A stretch of 37,599 nt of DNA from an uncultured SAR86 cluster bacterium (GTDB taxonomy: Bacteria > Pseudomonadota > Gammaproteobacteria > Magnimaribacterales > D2472), in the NCBI GenBank assembly GCA_902541365.1, contig CACBQK010000001.1, positions 1 to 37,599 of the forward strand, read 5' to 3'. The translations under genes and the position numbers were made by a program. Of this stretch, positions 9,063 through 17,003 are shown one piece after another. The notes beneath the pieces are model-generated. The model saw only the letters and a list, made by a program, of their open reading frames with translations, was not told the DNA's origin and made no database searches. Position 1 is the first letter of the stretch. The number at the start of each line of letters is the position of its first letter.

Positions 9063-9068
9063 TAAAAT
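9063..9068 (+). promoter_or_regulatory. -10 box of a probably leaderless gloB promoter
   Basis: TAAAAT ends six bases before GTG 9075, the start codon that best fits the GloB family alignment. A transcript starting seven bases after the box would begin at that GTG. No ribosome-binding site is visible. The box also sits in the 20-base gap between divergent rnhA and gloB. Confidence 0.4.
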
Positions 9069-9074
9069 TTGCAT

Positions 9075-9836
9075 GTGATTAATATTAAACCATTAAAGGC
9101 CTACACTGATAATTATATTTGGTTGCTTGAAACTAATGAAGATGTTTCTGTTGTTGACCCTGGTGATGCGAAACCTGTTGTAGATTATTTAAGTAAGACA
9201 AATAAAAAATTAAAGGATATTCTTATAACTCATCATCATTTTGATCATACTGCTGGTGTTCCTGAATTAGAAAATATAATATCTGGATCTATTTATGGAC
9301 CTAAAAATAGTTATGAATTAATAAAGGAGAAAGTCACTCAAGGAGATGTACTTTCTAGTTTGGGAATAAAATTTGAAATCATTGAGGTTCCAGGTCACAC
9401 TCTTGACCACATAGCTTTTTACAATGAGGAAAATAATATTCTCTTTTGTGGAGATACCTTGTTTGCAGGTGGTTGTGGAAGAGTTTTTGAAGGTACTTTT
9501 GATCAAATGTTTGAATCTCTTAACAAATTAAAGCAATTACCAGAAAAAACACAAATCTATTGTGGCCATGAATATACAAAGAGTAACTTACAGTTTTCAG
9601 TTGAAGTCGAACCAGAAAATAATGACCTAGTAAAAAGAAATACTGAAATTGACAACCTTATTATGGAAAATGGTTCCTCACTTCCCTCCTCCATTGAGCT
9701 TGAAAAAAAAACAAATCCTTTTTTAAGATGTGATGTATTGAGTGATAACATAAAACTCATAAAGAAAATTGGATTAAATAATCCTTCGGAAAAAGAAATT
9801 TTCAAATATATTCGAGAATGGAAAGACTCAAAATAA
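9075..9836 (+). CDS. gloB: hydroxyacylglutathione hydrolase (glyoxalase II)
   Basis: This 253-residue metallo-beta-lactamase-fold enzyme hydrolyses S-lactoylglutathione to lactate and glutathione, the second step of methylglyoxal removal. The metal motif [11 protein letters not shown] is near residue 56, followed by [19 protein letters not shown] and YCGHEYT, the full metal-ligand set. The open frame can begin at TTG 9069, but GTG 9075 gives [17 protein letters not shown] directly after Met, which aligns with the family N-terminus, and fits the upstream -10 box. The gene is divergent from rnhA and overlaps mltD downstream by 19 bases. The gloB-mltD pair beside rnhA-dnaQ matches E. coli gene order, without the intervening yafS. 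Confidence 0.94.
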   Translation: MINIKPLKAYTDNYIWLLETNEDVSVVDPGDAKPVVDYLSKTNKKLKDILITHHHFDHTAGVPELENIISGSIYGPKNSYELIKEKVTQGDVLSSLGIKFEIIEVPGHTLDHIAFYNEENNILFCGDTLFAGGCGRVFEGTFDQMFESLNKLKQLPEKTQIYCGHEYTKSNLQFSVEVEPENNDLVKRNTEIDNLIMENGSSLPSSIELEKKTNPFLRCDVLSDNIKLIKKIGLNNPSEKEIFKYIREWKDSK

Positions 9837-11326
9837 GATATCTAACTCTAATTCTTCTTTTATCTGGCTGTCAAATTTTAGAAGTTACCAATAGTGAATC
9901 TTTTGAATTAATTCCTGACCTCTCTCTACCACAAAATGAAGAAACTATTGAGGCTAATCAATTAGTTGAAGTTGCTAATATTGAGCCATCCGTTCCAGAA
10001 ATCATCAGTATTTGGGAAGTTTTAAAAAATGAAGCTGTAATTAAAGATTATGAAATCGATGATTTAACCCTTTATTACATGAATCAACATCTTAAAAATG
10101 TGGACCTTTTCGAAAACTATCTTGAAAATTCTTATTATTTCTTATATTACGTTATCGAGGAACTCAAAAGGAATGACTTGCCTATTGAGCTTGCTTTTTT
10201 ACCGTTTATTGAGAGCAGCTATGACCCATTCTCTATATCTTCATCTGGAGCAGTAGGATTATGGCAAATAATGCCTAGAACAGCAGAATTGCTTGGATTA
10301 AAAGAAAATTGGTGGGTCGAAGAGAGGCATGATCCTTTTAAATCAACGGATGCTGCTATTAGGTATATAGACTATCTATATAAAAGATTTAATCAAGATA
10401 TTTATCTTGTTCTGGTTGCATATAATGCTGGTCCAACTTTTACTTCAAAGGCTATTCAAAAAAGCTCTAGAAGGGTTTCATCTCTTTCTTACAAGGACTT
10501 GCCTCTGTCTGCTCAAACCAGAAACTACATTCCAAAGTTTTTAGCATTAATTGAACTTATCAATAACAATGAAAAATATAATATTGATCTTCCAGATATT
10601 CCCTATTCAAAGGTTGTTGATAAAATTTCTTTTGGAGAGCAAATAGAGATCTTAAACTTTAGTAATTTTCTTAATCTAAAACCTGAGCTTCTTTATAAGC
10701 TTAATGCAGGTTACACAAAATGGGCTACTGATCCGAATATGATAAGTACATTTTATATTCCAGTTGAAAATAAAATTAAATATGAGACTAATGGGCAAGA
10801 ATATGTTCAATCTCAAAAAATAAACTGGATTTCTCATGATGTTTCAAGAGGTGAGAGTTTGTGGGTATTGGCAAAAAAATATAAAACAAAGATTGATATT
10901 ATTAGGCAAGTAAATCAGCTCGAGTCAGATACATTGTCAATAAATCAAGTATTGCTTATTCCAGTTGGGCAAGCATCTTCTAATATTCTTATCCCTTTTG
11001 AAGCTCATGTTGTAAGCGAAGGAGACACTCTTTGGAGTTTAGCGAGAAAGTTTGGTGTTTCTGAAAAAAAGATAATAGATATAAACAATCTTGATAATGG
11101 TTCAGTATTAAAAATTGGACAAGTCCTCAACATAGGTAATAAAAATATCTATAGAAATATAGAGTCAAAGAAGAGAACAATACTCTATTCTGTTAAGCAA
11201 GGTGACAACTTATCAAAGATTTCTAAACTTTTTAATGTATCCATTAAAACAATCAAACAGGATAATGAAAATCTCGATATTATAAGACCTGGCCAAATTT
11301 TAAAAATTACAATAAAAGCTTTCTAG
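9818..11326 (+). CDS. mltD: membrane-bound lytic murein transglycosylase D
   Basis: This 502-residue cell-wall enzyme cleaves peptidoglycan glycan strands with formation of 1,6-anhydromuramic acid. The N-terminus is a lipoprotein signal with lipobox LSGC (Cys18). The SLT domain contains LAFLPFIESSYDPFS, with the catalytic Glu in ESSYDP, then SGAVGLWQIMPRTAELLGL and YLVLVAYNAGP. Three LysM peptidoglycan-binding repeats follow: one starting SHDVSRGESLWVLAKKY, one AHVVSEGDTLWSLARKF, and one LYSVKQGDNLSKISKLF. Domain order and lipobox match MltD. It overlaps gloB by 19 bases. Its TAG stop shares the palindrome CTAG (11323-11326) with the TAG stop of the convergent oppC gene. Confidence 0.95.
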   Translation: MERLKIRYLTLILLLSGCQILEVTNSESFELIPDLSLPQNEETIEANQLVEVANIEPSVPEIISIWEVLKNEAVIKDYEIDDLTLYYMNQHLKNVDLFENYLENSYYFLYYVIEELKRNDLPIELAFLPFIESSYDPFSISSSGAVGLWQIMPRTAELLGLKENWWVEERHDPFKSTDAAIRYIDYLYKRFNQDIYLVLVAYNAGPTFTSKAIQKSSRRVSSLSYKDLPLSAQTRNYIPKFLALIELINNNEKYNIDLPDIPYSKVVDKISFGEQIEILNFSNFLNLKPELLYKLNAGYTKWATDPNMISTFYIPVENKIKYETNGQEYVQSQKINWISHDVSRGESLWVLAKKYKTKIDIIRQVNQLESDTLSINQVLLIPVGQASSNILIPFEAHVVSEGDTLWSLARKFGVSEKKIIDINNLDNGSVLKIGQVLNIGNKNIYRNIESKKRTILYSVKQGDNLSKISKLFNVSIKTIKQDNENLDIIRPGQILKITIKAF

Positions 11327-12174
11327 TCATTTGAAGTCTTTGGATCAAGAGCATCTCTCAGACCGTCACCAAAGAAATTTAAAGCAAAAAGGGTTATGGT
11401 AAAAGTTAAGCCAGGATATATCAGAAGCCAATAATGCTCTTCCATTGATTCAACACCATATCTTATAAGGGTTCCCCAACTACTCATTGGTGGCTGGATA
11501 CCCAAACCAAGAAAACTTAAAAAAGCTTCTAATAGCATTACTTGCGGTATTGTAAGTGTTGCATATACGGCTATTGGTCCAAGAATATTTGGAAGTATAT
11601 GCCTTCTAAACATTGAAAAATTGCTGACTCCCATTACTTGAGCAGCCTGTACAAACTCTTGGTTTTTTAAACCAATTACTTGAGCTCTAACAATCCTTGC
11701 CATTGTCAGCCACTCAACAGCTCCTATGGCTGCAAACAGGAGCCATATATTTCTTCCAAAAATAACCATTAAAAGGATAATAAAAATAATAAATGGAAGT
11801 CCGTATAGAACATCAACTATTCTCATCATTATTGAGTCAACTCTTCCACCAAAATAGCCGGCAACAATCCCCCAGCTGACTCCAATCACTAAAGCTACTC
11901 CCGTTGCAACAAAGCCTACCAACAAAGAGATTCTAGCTCCGTATAAAAGTCTGCTTAATAAATCTCTTCCAAGCACATCAGTGCCCAGCAAATGCTCTGC
12001 AGAGGGTGCAGAAGCTCCAATATCTAGATTTTGATACGAATAAGAGTATGGTGCAATCCAAGGAGCAAATATAGCAAGTACGATGAGCACAAGAATTGTT
12101 ATGCCGCCTATCATAGCAGCCCTATTTTGAATAAGTCTTCTTACTGCATCTTGCCAAAGAGAAGAATTATTCAT
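11323..12174 (-). CDS. oppC: oligopeptide ABC transporter permease OppC
   Basis: This 283-residue inner-membrane permease is the C-type subunit of an oligopeptide/dipeptide importer. It has the OppC_N segment (NRAAMIGGITILVLIVLAIFAPWI at 17-40 is the first helix), then HLLGTDVLGRDLLSRLLYGARISL, which is typical of DppC/OppC. The EAA-type cytoplasmic loop, which contacts the ATPase, is QVMGVSNFSMFRRHILPNILGP. About six membrane segments are visible. It overlaps oppB by 4 bases and is the last gene of the unit. The usual oppD and oppF ATPase genes do not follow; instead the convergent mltD gene begins. Subunits OppC and DppC are hard to separate by sequence; OppC is chosen because the binding protein is clearly OppA-like. 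Confidence 0.9.
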   Translation of the reverse strand: MNNSSLWQDAVRRLIQNRAAMIGGITILVLIVLAIFAPWIAPYSYSYQNLDIGASAPSAEHLLGTDVLGRDLLSRLLYGARISLLVGFVATGVALVIGVSWGIVAGYFGGRVDSIMMRIVDVLYGLPFIIFIILLMVIFGRNIWLLFAAIGAVEWLTMARIVRAQVIGLKNQEFVQAAQVMGVSNFSMFRRHILPNILGPIAVYATLTIPQVMLLEAFLSFLGLGIQPPMSSWGTLIRYGVESMEEHYWLLIYPGLTFTITLFALNFFGDGLRDALDPKTSND

Positions 12175-13094
12175 AAATTTTCCCTTGCTCTTGGATTTAA
12201 TAAAAGAACAGCTAAATCTGACAATAAATTAAAAAATATTATCATCGCTGAGAAGAAAATTGTTGTCCCAAGAATCATTGTATAGTCTCTGTTGAAAGCA
12301 GCTTCAACATAGAATCTTCCTAATCCAGGTATTTGAAATATTGTTTCTACAACAAATGAACCACCAAGTAATCCGGCAATTGCAGGACCCATGAATGAAA
12401 CCACTGGCAATAATCCTCCCTGCATAGCATGCCTCGTTACAATACTAAATTCACTTAGACCTTTTGCTCTCGCAGTTCTAATGAAATCTTGACCTAAGAC
12501 CTCTAGCATGCCTCCTCGACTCAACCTCGCTATATATGCAGCGTATGCAAAGCCCAAGGTTATTGAAGGTAAGAGTTTATCTCCTGACAAAGTATCCCAA
12601 CCAGAAACTGGTAGTACTTCAAGATTTATACCGAAAACTAAGACTAGTATTGGACCCATTAAAAATGTGGGAACACATATTCCTAGCATCGCAATTGCCA
12701 TTGGAAAGTAGTCCAAAAAGGTATTTCTTTTTAAAGCAGCTAGAACACCAGAAAATATCCCAAGTGCAACTGCAATCATTAAAGCATAGAATGCCAACTC
12801 AAAGGTTATGGGAAGTCCTGTGTATATCATTTCAGATACAGATCTTCCAGGATATCTAAAAGAAGGACCAAAATCTCCAACAACTACTCCTGACATGTAA
12901 TCAAAGTATTGTTCATGAAGTGGTGCATCAAGATTATAAGCTGCATTTAGGTTTTTCATTACTTGAGGAGAAACAACTTTATCAGCATCGAATGGTCCGC
13001 CAGGAGCCAATCTAATAAAAAAGAATGTAAGACTAGCAACTACAATTAAAACAGGAATTGCTATTAATATCCTTCTTATTAAAACATTAAGCAT
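12171..13094 (-). CDS. oppB: oligopeptide ABC transporter permease OppB
   Basis: This 307-residue inner-membrane permease is the B-type subunit. It starts with the characteristic RRILIAIPVLIVVASLTFFF helix, continues with FIRLAPGGPFD, and has a GLLGGSFVVETIFQIPGLGRFYVEA segment near the C-terminus, all typical of OppB/DppB. The EAA-like loop is RTARAKGLSEFSIVTRHAM. About six membrane segments are visible. It overlaps oppC by 4 bases and starts 7 bases after oppA, so the three are surely co-transcribed. Partner ATPases are not in this window. Confidence 0.92.
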   Translation of the reverse strand: MLNVLIRRILIAIPVLIVVASLTFFFIRLAPGGPFDADKVVSPQVMKNLNAAYNLDAPLHEQYFDYMSGVVVGDFGPSFRYPGRSVSEMIYTGLPITFELAFYALMIAVALGIFSGVLAALKRNTFLDYFPMAIAMLGICVPTFLMGPILVLVFGINLEVLPVSGWDTLSGDKLLPSITLGFAYAAYIARLSRGGMLEVLGQDFIRTARAKGLSEFSIVTRHAMQGGLLPVVSFMGPAIAGLLGGSFVVETIFQIPGLGRFYVEAAFNRDYTMILGTTIFFSAMIIFFNLLSDLAVLLLNPRARENL

Positions 13095-13101
13095 TAATTT
13101 T

Positions 13102-14706
13102 TTAGTCTCGCTCTAGATAAAGTGTTTTCGGGTGATGATGATCTAAATAATTTGGTGAGTATCCTTTTACATCAGGAGAAAGCTGATATGAACGAACATA
13201 GGTATAAACAGGAATTATTGGCAATTCATCAATAAGTATTTTTTCTGCCTCACCAAGAAGCCTATATCTCTCCTCTTGATCAGTAGTTGCATTAGCTTTT
13301 CCAACTAAATCATCAAACTCTTGGTTACTCCATCCAGTTCTATTATTCCCCCTACCAGTTCTCATAATATCTAAGAAAGTATTTGGATCCTCATAATCAC
13401 CAATCCATCCAGCTCTTGAAATTTGATAATCCATTGAATTTTGTCTACTCAGATAAACTTTCCAGTCCATATTCTCTAGCTCTACATTAATACCCAAGTT
13501 TTGCTGCCACATTTGCTGGATTGTTAAAGCTATTTTTCTATGATCTTCAGATGTGTTGTAAAGGATTTGAAGAACTGGAAAATCTTCTGTGCTTTCATAG
13601 CCGGCTTCTGCAAGAAGCTGACGAGCAAGCTCAGGGTCATATGGAATTTCGGTGTTTGGATTATATCCAGCTGCTCCTGGAGGCGTAAAAGAGTATGCAG
13701 GAATTTGTCCACATTGGGTTACCTTTTCAGTTAGTTTTACTCTATCAATTGCATAAGTTAAGGCTTTTCTAACTTTGACATTATCAAGTGGCTTAACATT
13801 CACATTAGCTCTGTAATAATAAGTTCCCATATATGGATCAATTCTAAGATTAGGATTACCTTCCTCTCTCCAAACACCGCACTTCTGAGAAGGAACAGTT
13901 GATGTTAAGTGGAGTTGTCCAGCTCTAAACATTCTTTCTTCAGTATTAATATCTGAAACAGGGTAAAAATGCATTTGGTTTAGCTTTACCTTATCAGCAT
14001 CCCAATATAGAGGATTCTTTTCAACGATAATTTTTTTGTTTAACTCCCATGACTTAAGATTCATTGGTCCATTACAAACAAAATTACCTGGTCTAGTCCA
14101 TAAACCTTGCCTATCATCGATTTCACCAAACTTAAGGACCGTCTCTTTGTGAACTGGCCATGTTGAATAGTGACTAAGAAGCCCAAGAAAAAATGGTGTC
14201 GGGTTATTTAATTTTACCTCAAGAGTTTTGTCATCTAAAGCTTTGACTCCAACCTCAGAGAAATCTGTAGTGACGCCAGTATTGAAATCTTCTGCACCTT
14301 CTAAGTAGTAGAGCATATCTGGATATTGAGAACCAAGACTAGGGGTAAGAACTCTCATCCATGACCAAACCATGTCATCTGCAACAAAGTCATCACCATT
14401 CGACCATTTAGCATCCTTCCTTATATTGAAAATATAGGTTTTGCCATCCTCACTTATTTCCCAACTCTCTGCCATTCCAGGAAGATTTGCTCCACCCTCA
14501 GGATTTGAAATTGTTAGACCTTCGCACATGGTTATAAGAAGATGATGTTCAGGTACTCCCGTTACAATATGCGGATCTAGGCCTTGAGGTTCAGATCCAT
14601 TTCCAATATGCATTACTTGATCAATTAAGCCTTGATCGACCGGAGAAACTGATGAGCCGCAACCATATAAAATGGCAACCAAAAATATAGATATTATTTT
14701 TTTCAT
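13102..14706 (-). CDS. oppA: oligopeptide-binding lipoprotein OppA
   Basis: This 534-residue SBP_bac_5 protein captures peptides for the OppBC permease. The signal ends in lipobox LYGC (Cys16), so it is predicted to be a membrane-anchored lipoprotein, unlike the soluble E. coli OppA. Similarity to OppA is clear over the whole length: LDPHIVTGVPEHHLL, AESWEISEDGKTYIFNIRKD, KWSNGDDF, YYYRANVNVKPLDNVKVRKAL, and the ARAGWIGDYEDPNTFLD region that closes over the ligand. It starts only 6 bases after ppiD, so the opp genes appear to be an extension of the ppiD transcription unit. The peptide preference cannot be judged from sequence. Confidence 0.92.
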   Translation of the reverse strand: MKKIISIFLVAILYGCGSSVSPVDQGLIDQVMHIGNGSEPQGLDPHIVTGVPEHHLLITMCEGLTISNPEGGANLPGMAESWEISEDGKTYIFNIRKDAKWSNGDDFVADDMVWSWMRVLTPSLGSQYPDMLYYLEGAEDFNTGVTTDFSEVGVKALDDKTLEVKLNNPTPFFLGLLSHYSTWPVHKETVLKFGEIDDRQGLWTRPGNFVCNGPMNLKSWELNKKIIVEKNPLYWDADKVKLNQMHFYPVSDINTEERMFRAGQLHLTSTVPSQKCGVWREEGNPNLRIDPYMGTYYYRANVNVKPLDNVKVRKALTYAIDRVKLTEKVTQCGQIPAYSFTPPGAAGYNPNTEIPYDPELARQLLAEAGYESTEDFPVLQILYNTSEDHRKIALTIQQMWQQNLGINVELENMDWKVYLSRQNSMDYQISRAGWIGDYEDPNTFLDIMRTGRGNNRTGWSNQEFDDLVGKANATTDQEERYRLLGEAEKILIDELPIIPVYTYVRSYQLSPDVKGYSPNYLDHHHPKTLYLERD

Positions 14707-14712
14707 ATTTAT

Positions 14713-16563
14713 TTAAATGTTTAAGTTTTTAATATTATCTCTTATTTCCTTATTTATCTCTTTTTCAAGAATCAAATTAAGTTTTACAAGCGATGTGGTT
14801 GAAGAAAAGTCCTCATATTCAGACATAATTGTATTAATAAAATCCTCAGATGGTTCTGTTATTTTTTTCACTTTAAAAATGTATATATCTGAATTAAAAG
14901 TTTTCTGAGTATTTACAGAGTTAACTTTAGACGAAAAAATATTGTTGAGAACATCTGACGGGAAAAGGGTTGATCCTCTTTTTACTGAAATAAAGCTATC
15001 TTTGAGAACATTATTATTTTCTAAAACATATGATTCATCATCCATAGCAATAATGAGACTTCTCTCAAGATCCATGACTTCAATATTAGCTTGATCCTCT
15101 CTAAGACGATCAAAAACCTCATCTGTTACATTATCAAAAGGAAGCACTGAAGGCTCTATAACCTCAGATACAGATGCAACTATTATTTCATTATCAAGCT
15201 CTAATATTTCTGCAAAGTCACTTGAAAAATCAATGCCATATAGAAAATCTTTGACGCTGATGCTATCGTAATTATTGAAATTATTATATCCAGTTGGTTT
15301 AGTGGCTATTAGTTGTTGGTTTACAGCATCTGCAATTTCTTCTACAGACAAACCATTCAATAAAAGATCCTCTATTTCATCTCTTAGATCCAGCATTAAA
15401 GCATAAGATTCTGCCTCAATCAGCTCATCAATAAATTGGTCTCCCATGATTTCTTTTGACTTTGGTGTTTCTTTATTTTCTTCAGTGAATTTGATGATAT
15501 GAAATGACTCATCAAGCTCAATTATCTCTGAGGTTTCACTAACAACCATAGAGTCTAAAGCTTCTTCAAATTCGGGAGGAAAACTGTCACCACTTGAAAA
15601 CCCTAAATCTCCTTCAAGGTCGGCAGAAATTAAGTCTTCGCTAAATTGAGATGCAGCTTCTTCAAATGTAAAGTCGACTCCTAGCCTACTTTGAATTGAA
15701 ATAAGAGCTTCATATGCATCTTCTCTGGAATCATAATTTAAGACATCTATCATAATATGAGAGACTCTTCTTTCAGCAGTAGCATTAATTCGATTAAGAT
15801 AGTCCTCATATTCAGCATCTATGAAACTATCAGGAATCTCAACAGAATCTCTAAATTGATCTTGATTTACAGATAAAATACTAAATGATCTCTTTTCCTC
15901 ATCCATAAATAGCAATTTGTTTTCTTCATAATAATTGACTGCGCTTTCTAAAGTTGGATTTATATTTCTCTTCAATGAATTAAAATCTATTTTAAAGAAA
16001 TCAATATCTCTCTCTTGCTCGATAAGCTTTATCTGTTTTTTTAATTCTGATTCAATTTGGAAACTTGAGTCAGATACAGCTGATAAAAAATCATTAACAA
16101 GTGAAGTATTTTGAACATTTTCTATATATTCATTTGGAAGGATGCCGTTGGCTCTTATAGTTGCTTCAAAGATATCTTGATTAAATCTTCCATCTGTCTG
16201 GAAGGATGGTTCAGACATTATTAGTCTTTTAGCCTCTTCTTCAGAGTTAACTAGTTCCATTTGTTGCGCTTGATAGAGAAGAGCCTTTTGGCTAATGATC
16301 TCATTTCTTACTAAACTATTTAATAACCCATCTTCTAATGTATCAGCATTGAATTCTTCACCATAAATTTGCTGCAATCTTGAAGTGACTGTGTTTATGG
16401 CGATATTCACATCAAGAGCTGAGACTGTAAGTCCATTAACCTTTCCATAATTTGTAAAAACAGTACCAAATGAGCTTGAGCCAAAAAAGACAAAGGGAAT
16501 AGCAAGAAGAATACCAATAATAGCTAGCCTTCTTCCTGATAAAAATGATCTTAGTGCATCCAT
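14713..16563 (-). CDS. ppiD: PpiD-like periplasmic folding factor
   Basis: This 616-residue protein is anchored by one N-terminal helix (about residues 13-30, LAIIGILLAIPFVFFGSSSF) with the bulk in the periplasm. There PpiD helps newly exported proteins fold at the Sec translocon. A SurA_N-type chaperone region (about 35-180) is followed by a parvulin-like domain (about 265-370) with RRVSHIMIDV, FEEAASQFSED and LGFSSGDSFPPEFEEAL. Length matches E. coli PpiD (623), and the position directly after hupB is the same as in E. coli. As in E. coli PpiD, prolyl isomerase activity should not be assumed. A terminator separates it from hupB and a perfect TATAAT lies 10 bases before the ATG. The oppABC genes follow after 6 bases. 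Confidence 0.9.
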   Translation of the reverse strand: MDALRSFLSGRRLAIIGILLAIPFVFFGSSSFGTVFTNYGKVNGLTVSALDVNIAINTVTSRLQQIYGEEFNADTLEDGLLNSLVRNEIISQKALLYQAQQMELVNSEEEAKRLIMSEPSFQTDGRFNQDIFEATIRANGILPNEYIENVQNTSLVNDFLSAVSDSSFQIESELKKQIKLIEQERDIDFFKIDFNSLKRNINPTLESAVNYYEENKLLFMDEEKRSFSILSVNQDQFRDSVEIPDSFIDAEYEDYLNRINATAERRVSHIMIDVLNYDSREDAYEALISIQSRLGVDFTFEEAASQFSEDLISADLEGDLGFSSGDSFPPEFEEALDSMVVSETSEIIELDESFHIIKFTEENKETPKSKEIMGDQFIDELIEAESYALMLDLRDEIEDLLLNGLSVEEIADAVNQQLIATKPTGYNNFNNYDSISVKDFLYGIDFSSDFAEILELDNEIIVASVSEVIEPSVLPFDNVTDEVFDRLREDQANIEVMDLERSLIIAMDDESYVLENNNVLKDSFISVKRGSTLFPSDVLNNIFSSKVNSVNTQKTFNSDIYIFKVKKITEPSEDFINTIMSEYEDFSSTTSLVKLNLILEKEINKEIRDNIKNLNI

Positions 16564-16573
16564 AAACGTTGTT

Positions 16574-16579
16574 ATTATA
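16574..16579 (-). promoter_or_regulatory. -10 box for ppiD, giving a very short leader
   Basis: On the minus strand TATAAT lies 10 bases before the ppiD ATG, so the transcript would start about 4 bases ahead of it. The box immediately follows the T-run of the hupB terminator. The -35 position falls in the terminator loop and is weak. No ribosome-binding site is visible. Confidence 0.45.
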
Positions 16580-16581
16580 AT

Positions 16582-16610
16582 AAAAAAAAGGGTGCATAAT
16601 AAGCACCCTT
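16582..16610 (-). terminator. rho-independent terminator after hupB
   Basis: Reading the minus strand, AAGGGTGC (16610-16603), a seven-base loop TTATTAT, GCACCCTT (16595-16588), then a T-run to 16582. The eight-base stem has four or more GC pairs and the T-run is strong. It separates hupB from ppiD. Confidence 0.92.
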
Positions 16611-16630
16611 ATCGATTTTTAAAGACTTAA

Positions 16631-16909
16631 TTAGCCGTGCTTGACTTTGTCTTTAAGAGCTTTACCAGCTTTGAAACCAGGAACTTTTGATGCAGCAATC
16701 TGCATTGTAGCCCCAGTTTGAGGGTTTCTACCCATTCTAGCTGCTCTATGTCTTACTGAAAATGTTCCAAATCCAACTAAAGAAACAGAATCACCGTTTC
16801 CAAGTGCATCTCCAACTGAACCAAGAACTGCATCTACTGCTCTTCCTGCTTCTGCTTTTGACATGTCTGCTCTCCCAGCAACTGCATCTACTAAATCTGA
16901 TTTATTCAT
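16631..16909 (-). CDS. hupB: nucleoid protein HU (beta-type)
   Basis: This 92-residue histone-like protein bends and compacts DNA. It shows the standard HU layout: [11 protein letters not shown] start, [13 protein letters not shown] core, the GRNPQTG arm signature, and the [11 protein letters not shown] end. It has a strong ribosome-binding site, GAGGAG at 16920-16915 on the minus strand, 5 bases before the ATG. This contrasts with many neighbours that have none and fits a very highly expressed protein. Its base composition is also richer in GC than neighbours. It has its own terminator and lies between lon and ppiD exactly as in E. coli. Confidence 0.97.
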   Translation of the reverse strand: MNKSDLVDAVAGRADMSKAEAGRAVDAVLGSVGDALGNGDSVSLVGFGTFSVRHRAARMGRNPQTGATMQIAASKVPGFKAGKALKDKVKHG

Positions 16910-16955
16910 TTGATCTCCTCTAAATTGAAAAATTTACCCTTCTATGAAAAGCCAG

Positions 16956-16987
16956 AAACCCTAAAAAGTCAAGTGTTTAAAGGGTTT
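16956..16987. repeat. hyphenated inverted repeat upstream of hupB
   Basis: AAACCCT (16956-16962) and AGGGTTT (16981-16987) are perfect 7-base inverted arms 18 bases apart. Between them lies TTGACT on the minus strand (16972-16967), a possible -35 box for hupB. On the minus strand the distal arm is not followed by a T-run, so it does not look like a terminator for lon. It could be an operator or could be chance; no convincing -10 box lies at 17 bases. Confidence 0.3.
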
Positions 16988-17003
16988 TTTTAGTAATTGA
17001 GAA

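Noticed and set aside
9069-9074. TTG 9069 as the gloB start
   Set aside because: It directly abuts the -10-like hexamer and adds two residues not expected in the family; GTG 9075 fits better.
12536-12859. A 107-codon plus-strand frame opposite oppB
   Set aside because: It is antisense to a clearly conserved permease gene and has no recognisable domain or start signal.
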